A stretch of DNA of 14,896 bases, from the NCBI GenBank assembly GCA_035527835.1, contig DATKZS010000113.1:1-14896 (forward strand). Direction: 5' to 3'. Made by a program: the position numbers and the translations under genes. Source of the stretch: DATKZS01 sp035527835 [NCBI: bacterium] (GTDB lineage: Bacteria > RBG-13-61-14). The notes beneath the pieces were generated by a model that worked only from the letters and a program-made list of their open reading frames with translations, ran no database searches and was not told where the DNA came from. Positions 1 to 6,622 of this stretch are shown here, piece by piece (the first letter of the stretch is position 1; the number at the start of each line of letters is the position of its first letter).

Positions 1-69
1 CAAGCCTTCCAACCTCAAGCCTCAAGCCCCACGCCCCAAGACTTCCACTCCTTCCACTCCTTTACTCCC
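1..69. repeat. Truncated intergenic microrepeat (heptad family plus TTCCACTCC nonamer)
   Basis: Bases 13-40 are a run of CCTCAAG/CCCCACG-type heptads. They match the reverse complement of the G-rich left arm at 6901-6928 closely and belong to the same family as 8839-9029. They are followed at 41-69 by two and a half copies of a TTCCACTCC-like nonamer. Both stretches are pyrimidine-rich, as are the right arms of the complete elements in this window, so this is probably the right side of an inverted element whose left arm lies before the window. No coding function is seen; the minus-strand open frame across it is a translation of the repeat. Confidence 0.6.
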
Positions 70-89
70 GCGAACCTTGATGATATACT
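61..89 (+). promoter_or_regulatory. Candidate sigma-70 promoter for lptC
   Basis: TTTACT at 61-66 (4 of 6 matches to TTGACA) is followed after exactly 17 bases by TATACT at 84-89 (5 of 6 matches to TATAAT). Transcription would begin near 96 and give a leader of about 60 bases before the lptC ATG. The -35 hexamer overlaps the end of the TTCCACTCC repeat. It is the best promoter-like pair I found and the window is otherwise GC-rich, but a match of this quality can arise by chance. Confidence 0.35.
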
Positions 90-155
90 CCAACCTTGCG
101 TTAAGATGATGGCCCCGCCGTTGGCCGGGTGGACGATAAGATTGGAATAAATGTC

Positions 156-929
156 ATGAAACTTCGTGAAGCCCTGTGGTTTTTCGGCGTGGTGGCCGGG
201 ATTTCCATCCTGGCCGCGGCCTTGTACCAGGCGGCCAGGACGCCGGGGCCCGCGAGGTCGTTTAGGCCGGCGCTGCCGGAAGGGGTGATGATCGAGCTTG
301 AGGGCCCCTCGCGCATCACTTCGACGCAGGCGGGCAAGCTCGAGTGGACGATGCTGAGCCAGGGGCTGAAATATTATCAGCCCTCGGAGCTGGCGGCGGT
401 GGATTCGCCGCGGGCGTGGATCCCGGTAAAGGACGGCGGGACGGTGGAAGTAACGGGCCGCTCCGGCGAGTATTTTAAAGGCTCGGAGGACATCCTGGTC
501 CGGGGCGGCGTTCAAGTGGAGCTGGATAAGGACGCGCGCCGGGAGTGGGTGGTCTCCGGAGACACGGCGTCATACCGGAAGGCGGAGGACGCCTTTTACA
601 TCGGGAGGCTCACGGCCGTCATGTTCCCGGCCTCCGGCGACACCGTCCGCATCACCGCGCAAAACGGCAGGTATGACACCGGGGCCCGGACCATGACCGC
701 GGCCCGCGACGTCAACTGCCGCTGGCAAAACGGCATGACGCTTGAGACCGAACAGATCGTGTACCATACGGACACGAGCCTCGCGGCCACCGACCGGCCG
801 GTGGCGATCACCGGCCAGGGCTTCAAGCTGCAAGGGGAGGGCATGGTGGCGGACCTCGCGAGCAAACACATAAAGATCGAGCGCAAGGTGGGGCTCCGGC
901 TGGAAAAGGGCATGAAGGGACTGAAATGA
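156..929 (+). CDS. lptC: LptC, LPS export periplasmic/inner-membrane protein
   Basis: LptC is the single-pass inner-membrane protein that accepts LPS from the LptBFG extractor and hands it to LptA. The product (257 residues from this ATG) begins with a short basic stretch and one hydrophobic anchor (about residues 7-26, containing FFGVVAGISILAAALY). A long periplasmic beta-rich region follows. The C-terminal part, from about residue 135, has the LptC/OstA-like pattern: 'ITAQNGRYD', then 'RDVNCRW', 'GMTLETEQIVYH', 'PVAITGQGFKLQG'. The protein is longer than the roughly 190 residues of E. coli LptC because the first half adds a second, weaker OstA-like stretch ('TVEVTGRSGEYF...ILVRGGVQVEL'). 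I chose ATG 156, preceded by GGAA with 8 bases of spacing; an in-frame GTG at 129 would add 9 residues. It overlaps lptA by four bases (ATGA), which implies translational coupling. The family call rests on pattern and on the lptA/lptB neighbours. Confidence 0.85.
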   Translation: MKLREALWFFGVVAGISILAAALYQAARTPGPARSFRPALPEGVMIELEGPSRITSTQAGKLEWTMLSQGLKYYQPSELAAVDSPRAWIPVKDGGTVEVTGRSGEYFKGSEDILVRGGVQVELDKDARREWVVSGDTASYRKAEDAFYIGRLTAVMFPASGDTVRITAQNGRYDTGARTMTAARDVNCRWQNGMTLETEQIVYHTDTSLAATDRPVAITGQGFKLQGEGMVADLASKHIKIERKVGLRLEKGMKGLK

Positions 930-1489
930 AGAGGGCGTGGACCATCGGGTGGATCGTGATGGCGCTGGGGCCATGGGCGGCGGCGGCGCAGGTCGCGGGC
1001 CCGCCCGGGCCGTTCGAGGGCTTCAAGTCAACTGATAAGCAGCCGGTGGAGATCCACGCCGGCACCATGGAGGCAGACCTCAACTCCGGCCGCCTGGTGT
1101 TCATCGGCCGCGTCACCGCGAGGCAGGGAGAGCGCACCATCTATGCGGAGCGCATCGAGGTGAACTATACGGAGGACGGGAAGATCACGTCGCTCACGGC
1201 CATCGGGAGCGTCAAGGTCAAGATGGGCGCGGCCTTCGCCACCTCGGACCGCCTGTACCTGGACAACGTGAAGCAGGTGATCACGCTCACGGGCAAGCCC
1301 AGGGTGGTGCAGGGCCGCCAGATCGTGATCGGCGACAAGATCGTCTACGAGATCGGACCCGAGCGGCTCACCGTGCAGAAGCCCAGGATCGAGTGGGTCC
1401 CCGAGCCGGAAACGGCCCCGGTAAAAGAACCGGCCGCGAGGCCGCCGGCATCGAAAGACCAGGGCGCCCAGCCGGCGGGCCGGGAGTGA
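926..1489 (+). CDS. lptA: LptA, periplasmic LPS bridge protein
   Basis: LptA is the soluble periplasmic protein whose stacked beta-jellyroll units form the bridge carrying LPS from LptC to LptD. The 187-residue product has a clear Sec signal peptide: basic MKR, a hydrophobic core, and an Ala-rich end at WAAAAQ with cleavage near residue 21. An OstA-type domain at about residues 39-153 reads as 'PVEIHAGTMEADLNSGRLVF', 'GRVTARQGERTIYAERIEV', 'AIGSVKVKM', 'ATSDRLYLDN', 'ITLTGKPRVVQG'. The C-terminal 30 residues are low-complexity Pro/Ala/Glu. It starts inside the lptC stop codon and ends three bases before the lptB start, so the three genes form one translational unit. The length is typical. Confidence 0.92.
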   Translation: MKRAWTIGWIVMALGPWAAAAQVAGPPGPFEGFKSTDKQPVEIHAGTMEADLNSGRLVFIGRVTARQGERTIYAERIEVNYTEDGKITSLTAIGSVKVKMGAAFATSDRLYLDNVKQVITLTGKPRVVQGRQIVIGDKIVYEIGPERLTVQKPRIEWVPEPETAPVKEPAARPPASKDQGAQPAGRE

Positions 1490-1492
1490 GCG

Positions 1493-2317
1493 GTGGCCAT
1501 GGCGTCGGGGACCGTGCTCAATGCGGAGCGCAAGCCGCGGCCGGCGGCCGGGGCCGAGATGAAAGACCGGGAGACATCCGCCGGCCTGGTGGCCGAGGGC
1601 CTGTGCAAGGCCTACCACGGCCGGCGGGTCGTTGACGGGGTAAGCTTCGCGGTGCGGCCCGGCGAGGTCGCGGGATTGCTGGGCCCGAACGGAGCGGGCA
1701 AGACCACGTGCTTCTACATGGTGGTGGGCGTGATCGCCTGCGAGGGCGGGCGGGTGCTGCTGGGCGGCGAGGACATCACCGGGCTGCCCATGTACCAGCG
1801 GGCGCGGCGCGGCATCAACTACCTGCCGCAGGAGGCCTCGATCTTCCGCGGGCTCAGCGTGGAGGAGAACCTGATGGCGGTGGCCGAGTCGCTGCCCATC
1901 ACGCGCTCGGAGATGAAGGAGCGCGCGCAAAGGCTGATGGAGGACCTGGGAGTGGCCCAGCTCAGGAAGAACAAGGCGATCACCCTCTCGGGCGGCGAGC
2001 GGCGCCGGGTCGAGATCGCGCGCTCGCTGGTCACGGACCCCAAGATCATCCTGATGGACGAGCCGTTCGCCGGAGTGGACCCCATCGCGGTGGCCGACAT
2101 CCAGCGCATCGTGCGCGAGCTCTCCGGACGCGGAATCGGAGTGCTCATCACCGACCACAACGTGCGCGAGACCCTGAAAATATGCGGCCGCGCAACCATC
2201 ATCCACGAGGGAAAGGTGATGGTCGCCGGAACGCCGGACCAGATCGTAACCAACGCCCTGGCCAGAAAGCATTACCTGGGCGACGACTTCGAGCTCGGGA
2301 CGCCGGGAAGGTCATAA
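1493..2317 (+). CDS. lptB: LptB, ABC-transporter ATPase of LPS export
   Basis: This is the cytoplasmic ATPase of the LptB2FG complex, which powers extraction of LPS from the inner membrane. All ABC motifs are visible: Walker A GPNGAGKT (64-71), Q-loop in YLPQEASIFR (110-119), signature LSGGE followed by RRRVEIARSL (165-179), Walker B ILMDE (186-190), and switch His222 in ITDHN. 'LPQEASIF' and 'PFAGVDPI' are hallmarks of LptB rather than of generic ABC ATPases. The GTG start has a GGGAG at 1482-1486 with a 6-base spacer. It gives a product of 274 residues, about 30 longer at the N-terminus than E. coli LptB (about 240). ATG 1499, or ATG 1559 (which would restore a standard length), are alternatives without such a good ribosome site. 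The partners lptF and lptG are not in the window. Confidence 0.95.
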   Translation: MAMASGTVLNAERKPRPAAGAEMKDRETSAGLVAEGLCKAYHGRRVVDGVSFAVRPGEVAGLLGPNGAGKTTCFYMVVGVIACEGGRVLLGGEDITGLPMYQRARRGINYLPQEASIFRGLSVEENLMAVAESLPITRSEMKERAQRLMEDLGVAQLRKNKAITLSGGERRRVEIARSLVTDPKIILMDEPFAGVDPIAVADIQRIVRELSGRGIGVLITDHNVRETLKICGRATIIHEGKVMVAGTPDQIVTNALARKHYLGDDFELGTPGRS

Positions 2318-2345
2318 GCTGAAACGGAAAGGAACCGGAATGAAT

Positions 2346-2421
2346 TTAACAAGGATACGCAGGATTAACAGGATAATTGAAGAGCATTTCTTATCCTGTT
2401 AATCCTGTGTATCCTTGTTAA
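2346..2421. repeat. Inverted nonamer repeat (ATCCTGTTA family), copy 1
   Basis: The arms 2346-2376 and 2391-2421 are reverse complements over 31 bases with one G-T difference (a G-U pair in RNA); the loop is 14 bases. Each arm is itself built of similar units of about 9 bases (AGGATTAAC / ATCCTGTTA). The element occupies most of the lptB-rpoN gap, starting 28 bases after the lptB stop and ending 27 bases before the rpoN ATG. Related copies lie at 6521-6600 and 13957-14040. There is no T-run after the stem, so it is not a classical terminator. Confidence 0.9.
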
Positions 2422-2448
2422 TAATTCTTCTTTAATGACGGACGGATC

Positions 2449-3885
2449 ATGGCCATCGAACTCAGACAGAGCCTGAAACTGGCGCAGCAACTGGTGATGA
2501 CCCCCCAGTTGCAGCAGGCCATCAAGCTCCTCCAACTCTCCCGGCTCGAGCTCGCCGAGGCCATCAACCAGGAGATGCTGGAGAACCCGGTGCTCGAGGA
2601 ATTGCAGGAAGCGGACCTCGAACCCGAGCCCCTGGCACGCCACACCGACGAGGGAGAGGGCGAGAAGCCCAAGAACGCCGAAGACAGCTACGATGACCTC
2701 GACTGGGAAAAGTTCCTCGACGAGTTCGGCGAGGTCGAGTTCTCCGGCTTCCGCGCCACCGCCCGCAGCGAGGACGAGGAATTCCCCTCGGTGGAGGCCA
2801 CCCTGAGCCAGCCCGTCACCCTGGCCGACCACCTGCGCTGGCAGCTCAAGCTCGGCAACTTCTCGCTCGAGGAAGAGGCCATCAGCGACCTGATCATCGG
2901 CAACTTGAACGACGACGGCTACCTCACCGCCGACCTCGAGCTCATCACCCAGGAGTCCGGAGAGTCCGCCGAGCGCGTGCTCGAAGTCCTTAAAAAGGTC
3001 CAGAACCTGGACCCGGTCGGCATCGGCGCCCGCGACCTCAAAGAGTGCCTCCTGCTCCAGGTCCGCCAGTTCAGCGACGTGGACCCCCTGGTCATTGACG
3101 TCATCAACGACCACTTGGGCCGCCTCGAAAACAAGGACTACCGCGGCATCTCCCGCGCCCTCAAGGTGCCCGTGACCCGCGTCCGCGACGCCGTCATGTT
3201 CATCCAGGGCCTCGAGCCCAAGCCCGGACGGCCCTTCTCGCAGGACCGCGCCGAGTACATCACTCCCGACATCTACGTCTACAAGGTGGCCAGCGAGTTC
3301 ATCATCGTGCTCAACGAGGACGGCCTGCCCAAGCTCCGGGTGAGCCCGTATTACCGCCGCATCCTCAAGGAGAAGGGCAAGGACTTCGAGGTGACCAAGG
3401 ACTACATCCAGGACAAGCTCCGCTCCGCGGTCTGGCTGATCCGCAGCCTGCACCAGCGCCAGCGCACCATTTACCGCGTCATGGAATCCATTCTCGCCCG
3501 CCAGCGCGACTTCTTCGAGAAGGGCATCGGACATCTCAAGCCCATGGTGCTCCGCGACGTGGCCCAGGACATCCAGATGCACGAGTCCACCGTCTCCCGC
3601 GTCACCACCAACAAGTACGTGTACACGACGCAGGGCATCTTCCCCATGAAGTTCTTTTTCAACTCCAAGATCGGCACCGTGGAGGGAGGATCGGTCGCGG
3701 CCGAGTCGGTCAAGGACCGCATCAAGCAGCTCATCGCCAAGGAGGACCAGAGAAAACCGCTCTCCGACCAGGAGATCGTCGAGAAGCTCAGGGAATACGG
3801 AATCGAGATCGCCCGCCGCACCGTGACCAAGTACCGCGAGATGATGGGCATCCTGTCATCGTCCAAGCGCAAGCGGCTGGCTTGA
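2449..3885 (+). CDS. rpoN: RNA polymerase sigma-54 factor RpoN
   Basis: Sigma-54 directs core polymerase to -24/-12 promoters and needs an AAA+ activator to open them. The 478-residue product shows the full layout. Region I is Gln/Leu-rich (about 1-50, 'SLKLAQQLVMTPQLQQAIKL', then 'NPVLEE'). It is followed by an acidic region II (about 50-100), the core-binding region ('LAQ..DLDPVGIGARDLKECL') and the DNA-binding part. The helix-turn-helix lies in 'MHESTVSRVTTNKYV' (377-391), and the RpoN box is ARRTVTKYRE (455-464), matching the canonical ARRTVAKYRE at all but one position. The length equals the family norm. The ATG start follows a GGACGGA purine stretch. It precedes hpf by 54 bases, the classic rpoN-hpf-ptsN order. 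I found no convincing -24/-12 site in the window. Confidence 0.97.
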   Translation: MAIELRQSLKLAQQLVMTPQLQQAIKLLQLSRLELAEAINQEMLENPVLEELQEADLEPEPLARHTDEGEGEKPKNAEDSYDDLDWEKFLDEFGEVEFSGFRATARSEDEEFPSVEATLSQPVTLADHLRWQLKLGNFSLEEEAISDLIIGNLNDDGYLTADLELITQESGESAERVLEVLKKVQNLDPVGIGARDLKECLLLQVRQFSDVDPLVIDVINDHLGRLENKDYRGISRALKVPVTRVRDAVMFIQGLEPKPGRPFSQDRAEYITPDIYVYKVASEFIIVLNEDGLPKLRVSPYYRRILKEKGKDFEVTKDYIQDKLRSAVWLIRSLHQRQRTIYRVMESILARQRDFFEKGIGHLKPMVLRDVAQDIQMHESTVSRVTTNKYVYTTQGIFPMKFFFNSKIGTVEGGSVAAESVKDRIKQLIAKEDQRKPLSDQEIVEKLREYGIEIARRTVTKYREMMGILSSSKRKRLA

Positions 3886-3939
3886 TAATCAGAAATCAGG
3901 GAAGCGGCCCATTTTGAAAGACAGGAGGAAAGTAGTTAA

Positions 3940-4494
3940 ATGAAAGTGAACGTGACGTTCCGGCACATGGAGCCTGATGACGAGCTCAAGTCCTACGTGA
4001 CCGAAAAGGTGTTGAAGCTCGCGGAAAAATACCTGCACAAGCCCAATGAAGCGGTCGTGGTCCTGACCGCGGAAAAGTTCCGGCGCATCGCGGAGATAAC
4101 CATCAAGGCCGACAACACCGTGTTGACCGGCAAGGAGGAGACCGAGGACACCAGGGGCTCGATTGACCTGGCCCTGGACAAGCTGGAGATCCAGGCCCGG
4201 CGCCGGCGAACCCGCGTCAAGTCGCGCCAGAAAGGCGGGGCCGAGCAAGGCGGCGGCTTTGCCGTGTACCACGGCTCCGCCGAGCGCACCGAGGACGAGG
4301 ACTTCGTGCCGGGGGTGATCAAGGAGGACAAGTTCGTTCCCAAACCGATGACGGTGGAGGACTCGCTCATCGTGCTCGAGGATTCCGCCGACGATTTTCT
4401 GGTTTTCCGCAATGCGGAGACCTTCGGCATCTGCGTGGTCTACCGCCGCCCGGACGGCAATTACGGATTGATCGAGCCCGAGGCCCAGGGATGA
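3940..4494 (+). CDS. hpf: Ribosome hibernation promoting factor, long form (HPF)
   Basis: HPF binds the 30S decoding region in stationary phase; the long form dimerises 70S ribosomes into 100S particles on its own. The 184-residue product has the N-terminal S30AE/RaiA domain (about 1-98: 'KVNVTFRHMEPDDELKSYV', 'KLAEKYL', 'AEITIKADN', 'GSIDLALDKLEIQARRRR'), a basic Gly-rich linker, and the C-terminal dimerisation domain of long HPFs (123-182: 'VIKEDKFVPKPMTVEDSL', 'FLVFRNAE', 'VVYRRPDGNYGLIEP'). E. coli's short HPF (95 residues) lacks the second domain. The start has AGGAGG at 3923-3928 with an 11-base spacer. It lies between rpoN and ptsN, its usual position; older annotations call it a sigma-54 modulation protein. 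Confidence 0.96.
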   Translation: MKVNVTFRHMEPDDELKSYVTEKVLKLAEKYLHKPNEAVVVLTAEKFRRIAEITIKADNTVLTGKEETEDTRGSIDLALDKLEIQARRRRTRVKSRQKGGAEQGGGFAVYHGSAERTEDEDFVPGVIKEDKFVPKPMTVEDSLIVLEDSADDFLVFRNAETFGICVVYRRPDGNYGLIEPEAQG

Positions 4495-4540
4495 TGACCG
4501 CGCGGCCGGCTCATGACAAGACAAGGGACCGGGGTCTAAG

Positions 4541-4996
4541 TTGAAGATCAAGGAAATACTGCCCAAGAAGAACGTGATCGAGAGCATGCGGGCCAGGACC
4601 AGGGATGAGGCTGTCGCCGAGCTGGTGGACATCATCGCCGGACAGGTGCCTCTGGCCAGGGACAAGCTGGTGCGCATCCTGATCGAGAGGGAGGAACAGT
4701 CGCCAACCGCCATGACCGGAGGCGTCGCCGTACCCCACGGACGCATCAAGGAGCTCGACCGCTTCGTCCTCGCCCTGGGACGGAGCAAGGTCGGGGTCCC
4801 CTTCGGAGCCAAGGAGGGGCCCATCAAGATCTTTTTCCTGCTCATGGCCCCCACCGACGACACCGTCTCTCATCTCAAGATCCTCGCCCGCCTGGCAAGG
4901 ATGTGCAGAAACAGCGCCTTCCGCGACGACCTCCTGGCCGCCAAGAACGCGGACGAGCTCTTCGAGAGAGTGATGAAGGAGGACGAGGCCGTTTGA
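4541..4996 (+). CDS. ptsN: PTS EIIA-type 2 regulatory protein (PtsN / EIIA-Ntr)
   Basis: This is a phosphoacceptor of the nitrogen-type PTS: it takes phosphate from an HPr-like protein on a His and acts as a regulator rather than in sugar uptake. The 151-residue product is a single EIIA type-2 (fructose/Ntr) domain with the active-site His66 in GGVAVPHGRI. Conserved flanking sections are 'LVRILIEREEQSPTA', 'FGAKEGPIKIFFLLMAP' and 'HLKILARLARM'. The start must be TTG at 4541: an in-frame TGA lies at 4514-4516, with no ATG or GTG between it and the TTG, and downstream Met codons would cut into the domain. Only a weak purine site (GGGG) precedes it, so translation may be modest or coupled to hpf, 46 bases upstream. 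No EIIB or EIIC is attached. Confidence 0.93.
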   Translation: MKIKEILPKKNVIESMRARTRDEAVAELVDIIAGQVPLARDKLVRILIEREEQSPTAMTGGVAVPHGRIKELDRFVLALGRSKVGVPFGAKEGPIKIFFLLMAPTDDTVSHLKILARLARMCRNSAFRDDLLAAKNADELFERVMKEDEAV

Positions 4997-5033
4997 CCAT
5001 GCCTATCTCCGCGTGCGCGCTCCGGGAGCAAGG

Positions 5034-5126
5034 ATGAAGCGGCGCTTTGGCACTCGCGCCGGTTCCGGCCTTCCCCTTGATTGCCCCTTCCGCCGGGACG
5101 GAAGGGGACCGGGAGGACTGCCGTGA
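5034..5126 (+). CDS. Possible 30-residue leader peptide abutting hprK
   Basis: The ATG at 5034 is preceded by GGGAG (5024-5028) with a 5-base spacer. It opens 30 codons rich in Arg, Gly and Pro, beginning MKRRFGTRAGSG. The stop TGA (5124-5126) overlaps the hprK GTG start (5123-5125) in a GTGA arrangement, the geometry of translational coupling. The frame runs through the perfect hairpin at 5084-5107. I recognise no family. In GC-rich DNA a 30-codon frame is common by chance, so the case rests only on the ribosome site and the overlap. Confidence 0.22.
   Translation: MKRRFGTRAGSGLPLDCPFRRDGRGPGGLP
5084..5107 (+). promoter_or_regulatory. Perfect hairpin just upstream of the hprK ribosome site
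   Basis: CCCCTTCCG (5084-5092) pairs perfectly with CGGAAGGGG (5099-5107) around a 6-base loop. The stem ends only three bases before the GGGAGG Shine-Dalgarno (5111-5116) of hprK, so in mRNA it could limit ribosome access or stack next to it. No T-run follows, so intrinsic termination is unlikely. The hairpin lies inside the possible leader frame 5034-5126, so translation of that frame would unwind it. The structure is seen in the sequence; a regulatory role is inference. Confidence 0.45.
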
Positions 5127-6091
5127 ACCGCGTCAACGTGATTGAACTGGTGGATGACAAGGACTATCAGCTCGAGCTCATGGTGGTCTCCGGCGCCGAG
5201 TTCACCGACCGCGCCATCACCGACTCCTCCATCCACAAGCTGGGCCTGGCGCTGACCGGCATCCGCTTCTCCCTGAACCCCGGCCAGGTCCAGATCATGG
5301 GCGGGTCCGAGATCGCCTATCTCCAGATGCTCGCCCCGGATGAAAGGGACAGCGTCATCGCCAAGCTGGCCGAGTTCGATTTCCCATGCCTCATCGCCAC
5401 CCGCGGCATGACCCCGCACCCGGACCTGTGCCGAGCGCTGGGCGCCCGCCGCATCTCCTGCATGCGCTCCAGCCTGGACACCGCCGAGTTCATCCGCCGC
5501 GCCGACCGCTTCCTCGACGACCACCTCGCGCCCCGCATCAGCTTCCACGGAGTCCTGGTGGACGTCATCGGCATGGGCGTGCTCATCCTCGGACAGAGCG
5601 GGATCGGCAAGAGCGAGACCGCCCTCGACCTGGTCCTCAAAGGCCACCGCCTGGTCGCCGACGACATCGTGGACATCTACCGCCGGGGCAACGCATCCCT
5701 GGTCGGGAAATCCTCGGAGATGATCCAGTACCACATGGAGATCCGGGGCCTGGGCATCATCAACATCCAGGACCTCTATGGAATCTCCGCCACCCGCGAG
5801 CGCAAGAGGATTGACCTGGTCGTCGAGCTGGTGGAATGGGAAGAAGGCAAGGACTACGACCGCCTCGGCCTGGATGAGGAGACCTATCCCGTGTTGGGAC
5901 TTGAAATCCCGCACCTCACGGTCCCGGTGCGGCCGGGAAGGAACCTGAGCTCCATCATCGAGGTCGCCGCCAGAAACCAGTTGCTGAAGCAAAGAGGGCA
6001 CCATTCCGCCCGCGAATTCCAACAGCGGCTCCTGCAGGGCCTCACCGCCTCCGGCGAGGAATGCCCCGTCGCCGCTGACGAGGTTGAGTAA
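5123..6091 (+). CDS. hprK: HPr kinase/phosphorylase
   Basis: HprK/P phosphorylates HPr on its regulatory Ser and reverses the reaction by phosphorolysis, linking carbon status to PTS and other targets. The GTG at 5123 is chosen because GGGAGG at 5111-5116 sits 6 bases upstream; it gives 322 residues, close to the family's 310-330. A TTG at 5081 would add 14 residues through the hairpin and is unlikely. The N-terminal domain (about 1-130) is followed by the catalytic domain with His142 in SFHGVLVD, P-loop GQSGIGKS (157-164), the VADD acidic pair, and the family signature EIRGLGIINIQDLYG (206-220). The stop is two bases before the EIIA(Man) start. Its substrate HPr is encoded 0.5 kb downstream and keeps the target Ser. 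Confidence 0.96.
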   Translation: MNRVNVIELVDDKDYQLELMVVSGAEFTDRAITDSSIHKLGLALTGIRFSLNPGQVQIMGGSEIAYLQMLAPDERDSVIAKLAEFDFPCLIATRGMTPHPDLCRALGARRISCMRSSLDTAEFIRRADRFLDDHLAPRISFHGVLVDVIGMGVLILGQSGIGKSETALDLVLKGHRLVADDIVDIYRRGNASLVGKSSEMIQYHMEIRGLGIINIQDLYGISATRERKRIDLVVELVEWEEGKDYDRLGLDEETYPVLGLEIPHLTVPVRPGRNLSSIIEVAARNQLLKQRGHHSAREFQQRLLQGLTASGEECPVAADEVE

Positions 6092-6093
6092 TC

Positions 6094-6498
6094 ATGGTAG
6101 GTGTGGTCATCGTAACTCACGGCAATCTCGCCCGCGACCTGGTCGAAATCACCGAGCTGATCGTCGGACCCTGTCCCAACCTCATCCCCGTATCCATCGC
6201 GCCGGACGAGGGCATCGCCGAGATCGCCAAGAAGGTCGAGTCCGCCATCAGGACCGCGGACAAGGGAAGCGGAGCGCTCATCCTCACCGACCTCTTCGGC
6301 GGCACGCCATCCAACGTCAGCCTCTCCTTCCTCCAGGAGAACAAGGTCGAGGTGCTGTCCGGCGTCAACCTGCCCATGGTCATCAAGATCGCCACCCACG
6401 GCGAAAACTCCGACGTCAAGGAGCTGGCAAGGCTCGCCCGAACCGCCGGCAAGAAAAACATCTCCCTGGCCTCCGAGATCATGAGGAAAAAAGTGTGA
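6094..6498 (+). CDS. PTS EIIA component, mannose/fructose family
   Basis: This is a single-domain EIIA of the mannose (ManX/PtsL) superfamily, unrelated in fold to PtsN. It takes phosphate from phospho-HPr on His9 (VGVVIVTHG). The second family motif TDLFGGTPSN (65-74, with conserved Asp66) is intact, followed by 'VLSGVNLPMVIKIA'. At 134 residues it is a stand-alone EIIA; no IIB, IIC or IID gene follows in this window. It starts 2 bases after hprK, implying co-translation. Isolated EIIA(Man) genes beside hprK, ptsH and ptsI are, from memory, common in Desulfobacterota, where a regulatory rather than transport role is often assumed; that role is an inference here. Confidence 0.93.
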   Translation: MVGVVIVTHGNLARDLVEITELIVGPCPNLIPVSIAPDEGIAEIAKKVESAIRTADKGSGALILTDLFGGTPSNVSLSFLQENKVEVLSGVNLPMVIKIATHGENSDVKELARLARTAGKKNISLASEIMRKKV

Positions 6499-6520
6499 GC
6501 GCCGCCCTGAAATTTTAAAA

Positions 6521-6600
6521 GACGGGATTAACAGGATTGACAGGATGAAAAGAAACAAAAGGCGTATTCCGAAAATCCTGTAAATCCTGTTAATCCTGTC
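6521..6600. repeat. Inverted nonamer repeat (ATCCTGTTA family), copy 2
   Basis: The arms 6521-6546 and 6575-6600 are complementary at 24 of 26 positions, one of the two exceptions being a G-T, around a 28-base loop. The right arm is three tandem ATCCTGTTA-like units. It fills the gap between EIIA(Man) (stop 6498) and ptsH, ending 22 bases before the ptsH ATG and just upstream of its GGAAGGAA ribosome site. The right arm differs from that of the 13957-14040 copy at only one base. Confidence 0.9.
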
Positions 6601-6622
6601 CGAGAATTCTCCGGGAAGGAAA

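Noticed and set aside
1028-2272. Long minus-strand frame opposite lptA-lptB (414 codons)
   Set aside because: It is a shadow of strongly coding + strand genes in GC-rich DNA, with a His/Asp/Arg-rich composition and no recognisable domain.
2365-3582. Long minus-strand frame opposite rpoN (405 codons)
   Set aside because: It is a shadow frame; its Leu/Val/Glu/Gly-rich text mirrors rpoN codon use and has no domain.
5047-5070. Sigma-54 promoter (TGGCAC at about 5048, also near 2632 and 13618)
   Set aside because: None is followed by TTGCW at the required spacing, and two lie inside genes.
5081-5122. Upstream TTG start for hprK
   Set aside because: It would begin inside the hairpin without a ribosome site; GTG 5123 has GGGAGG at ideal spacing.
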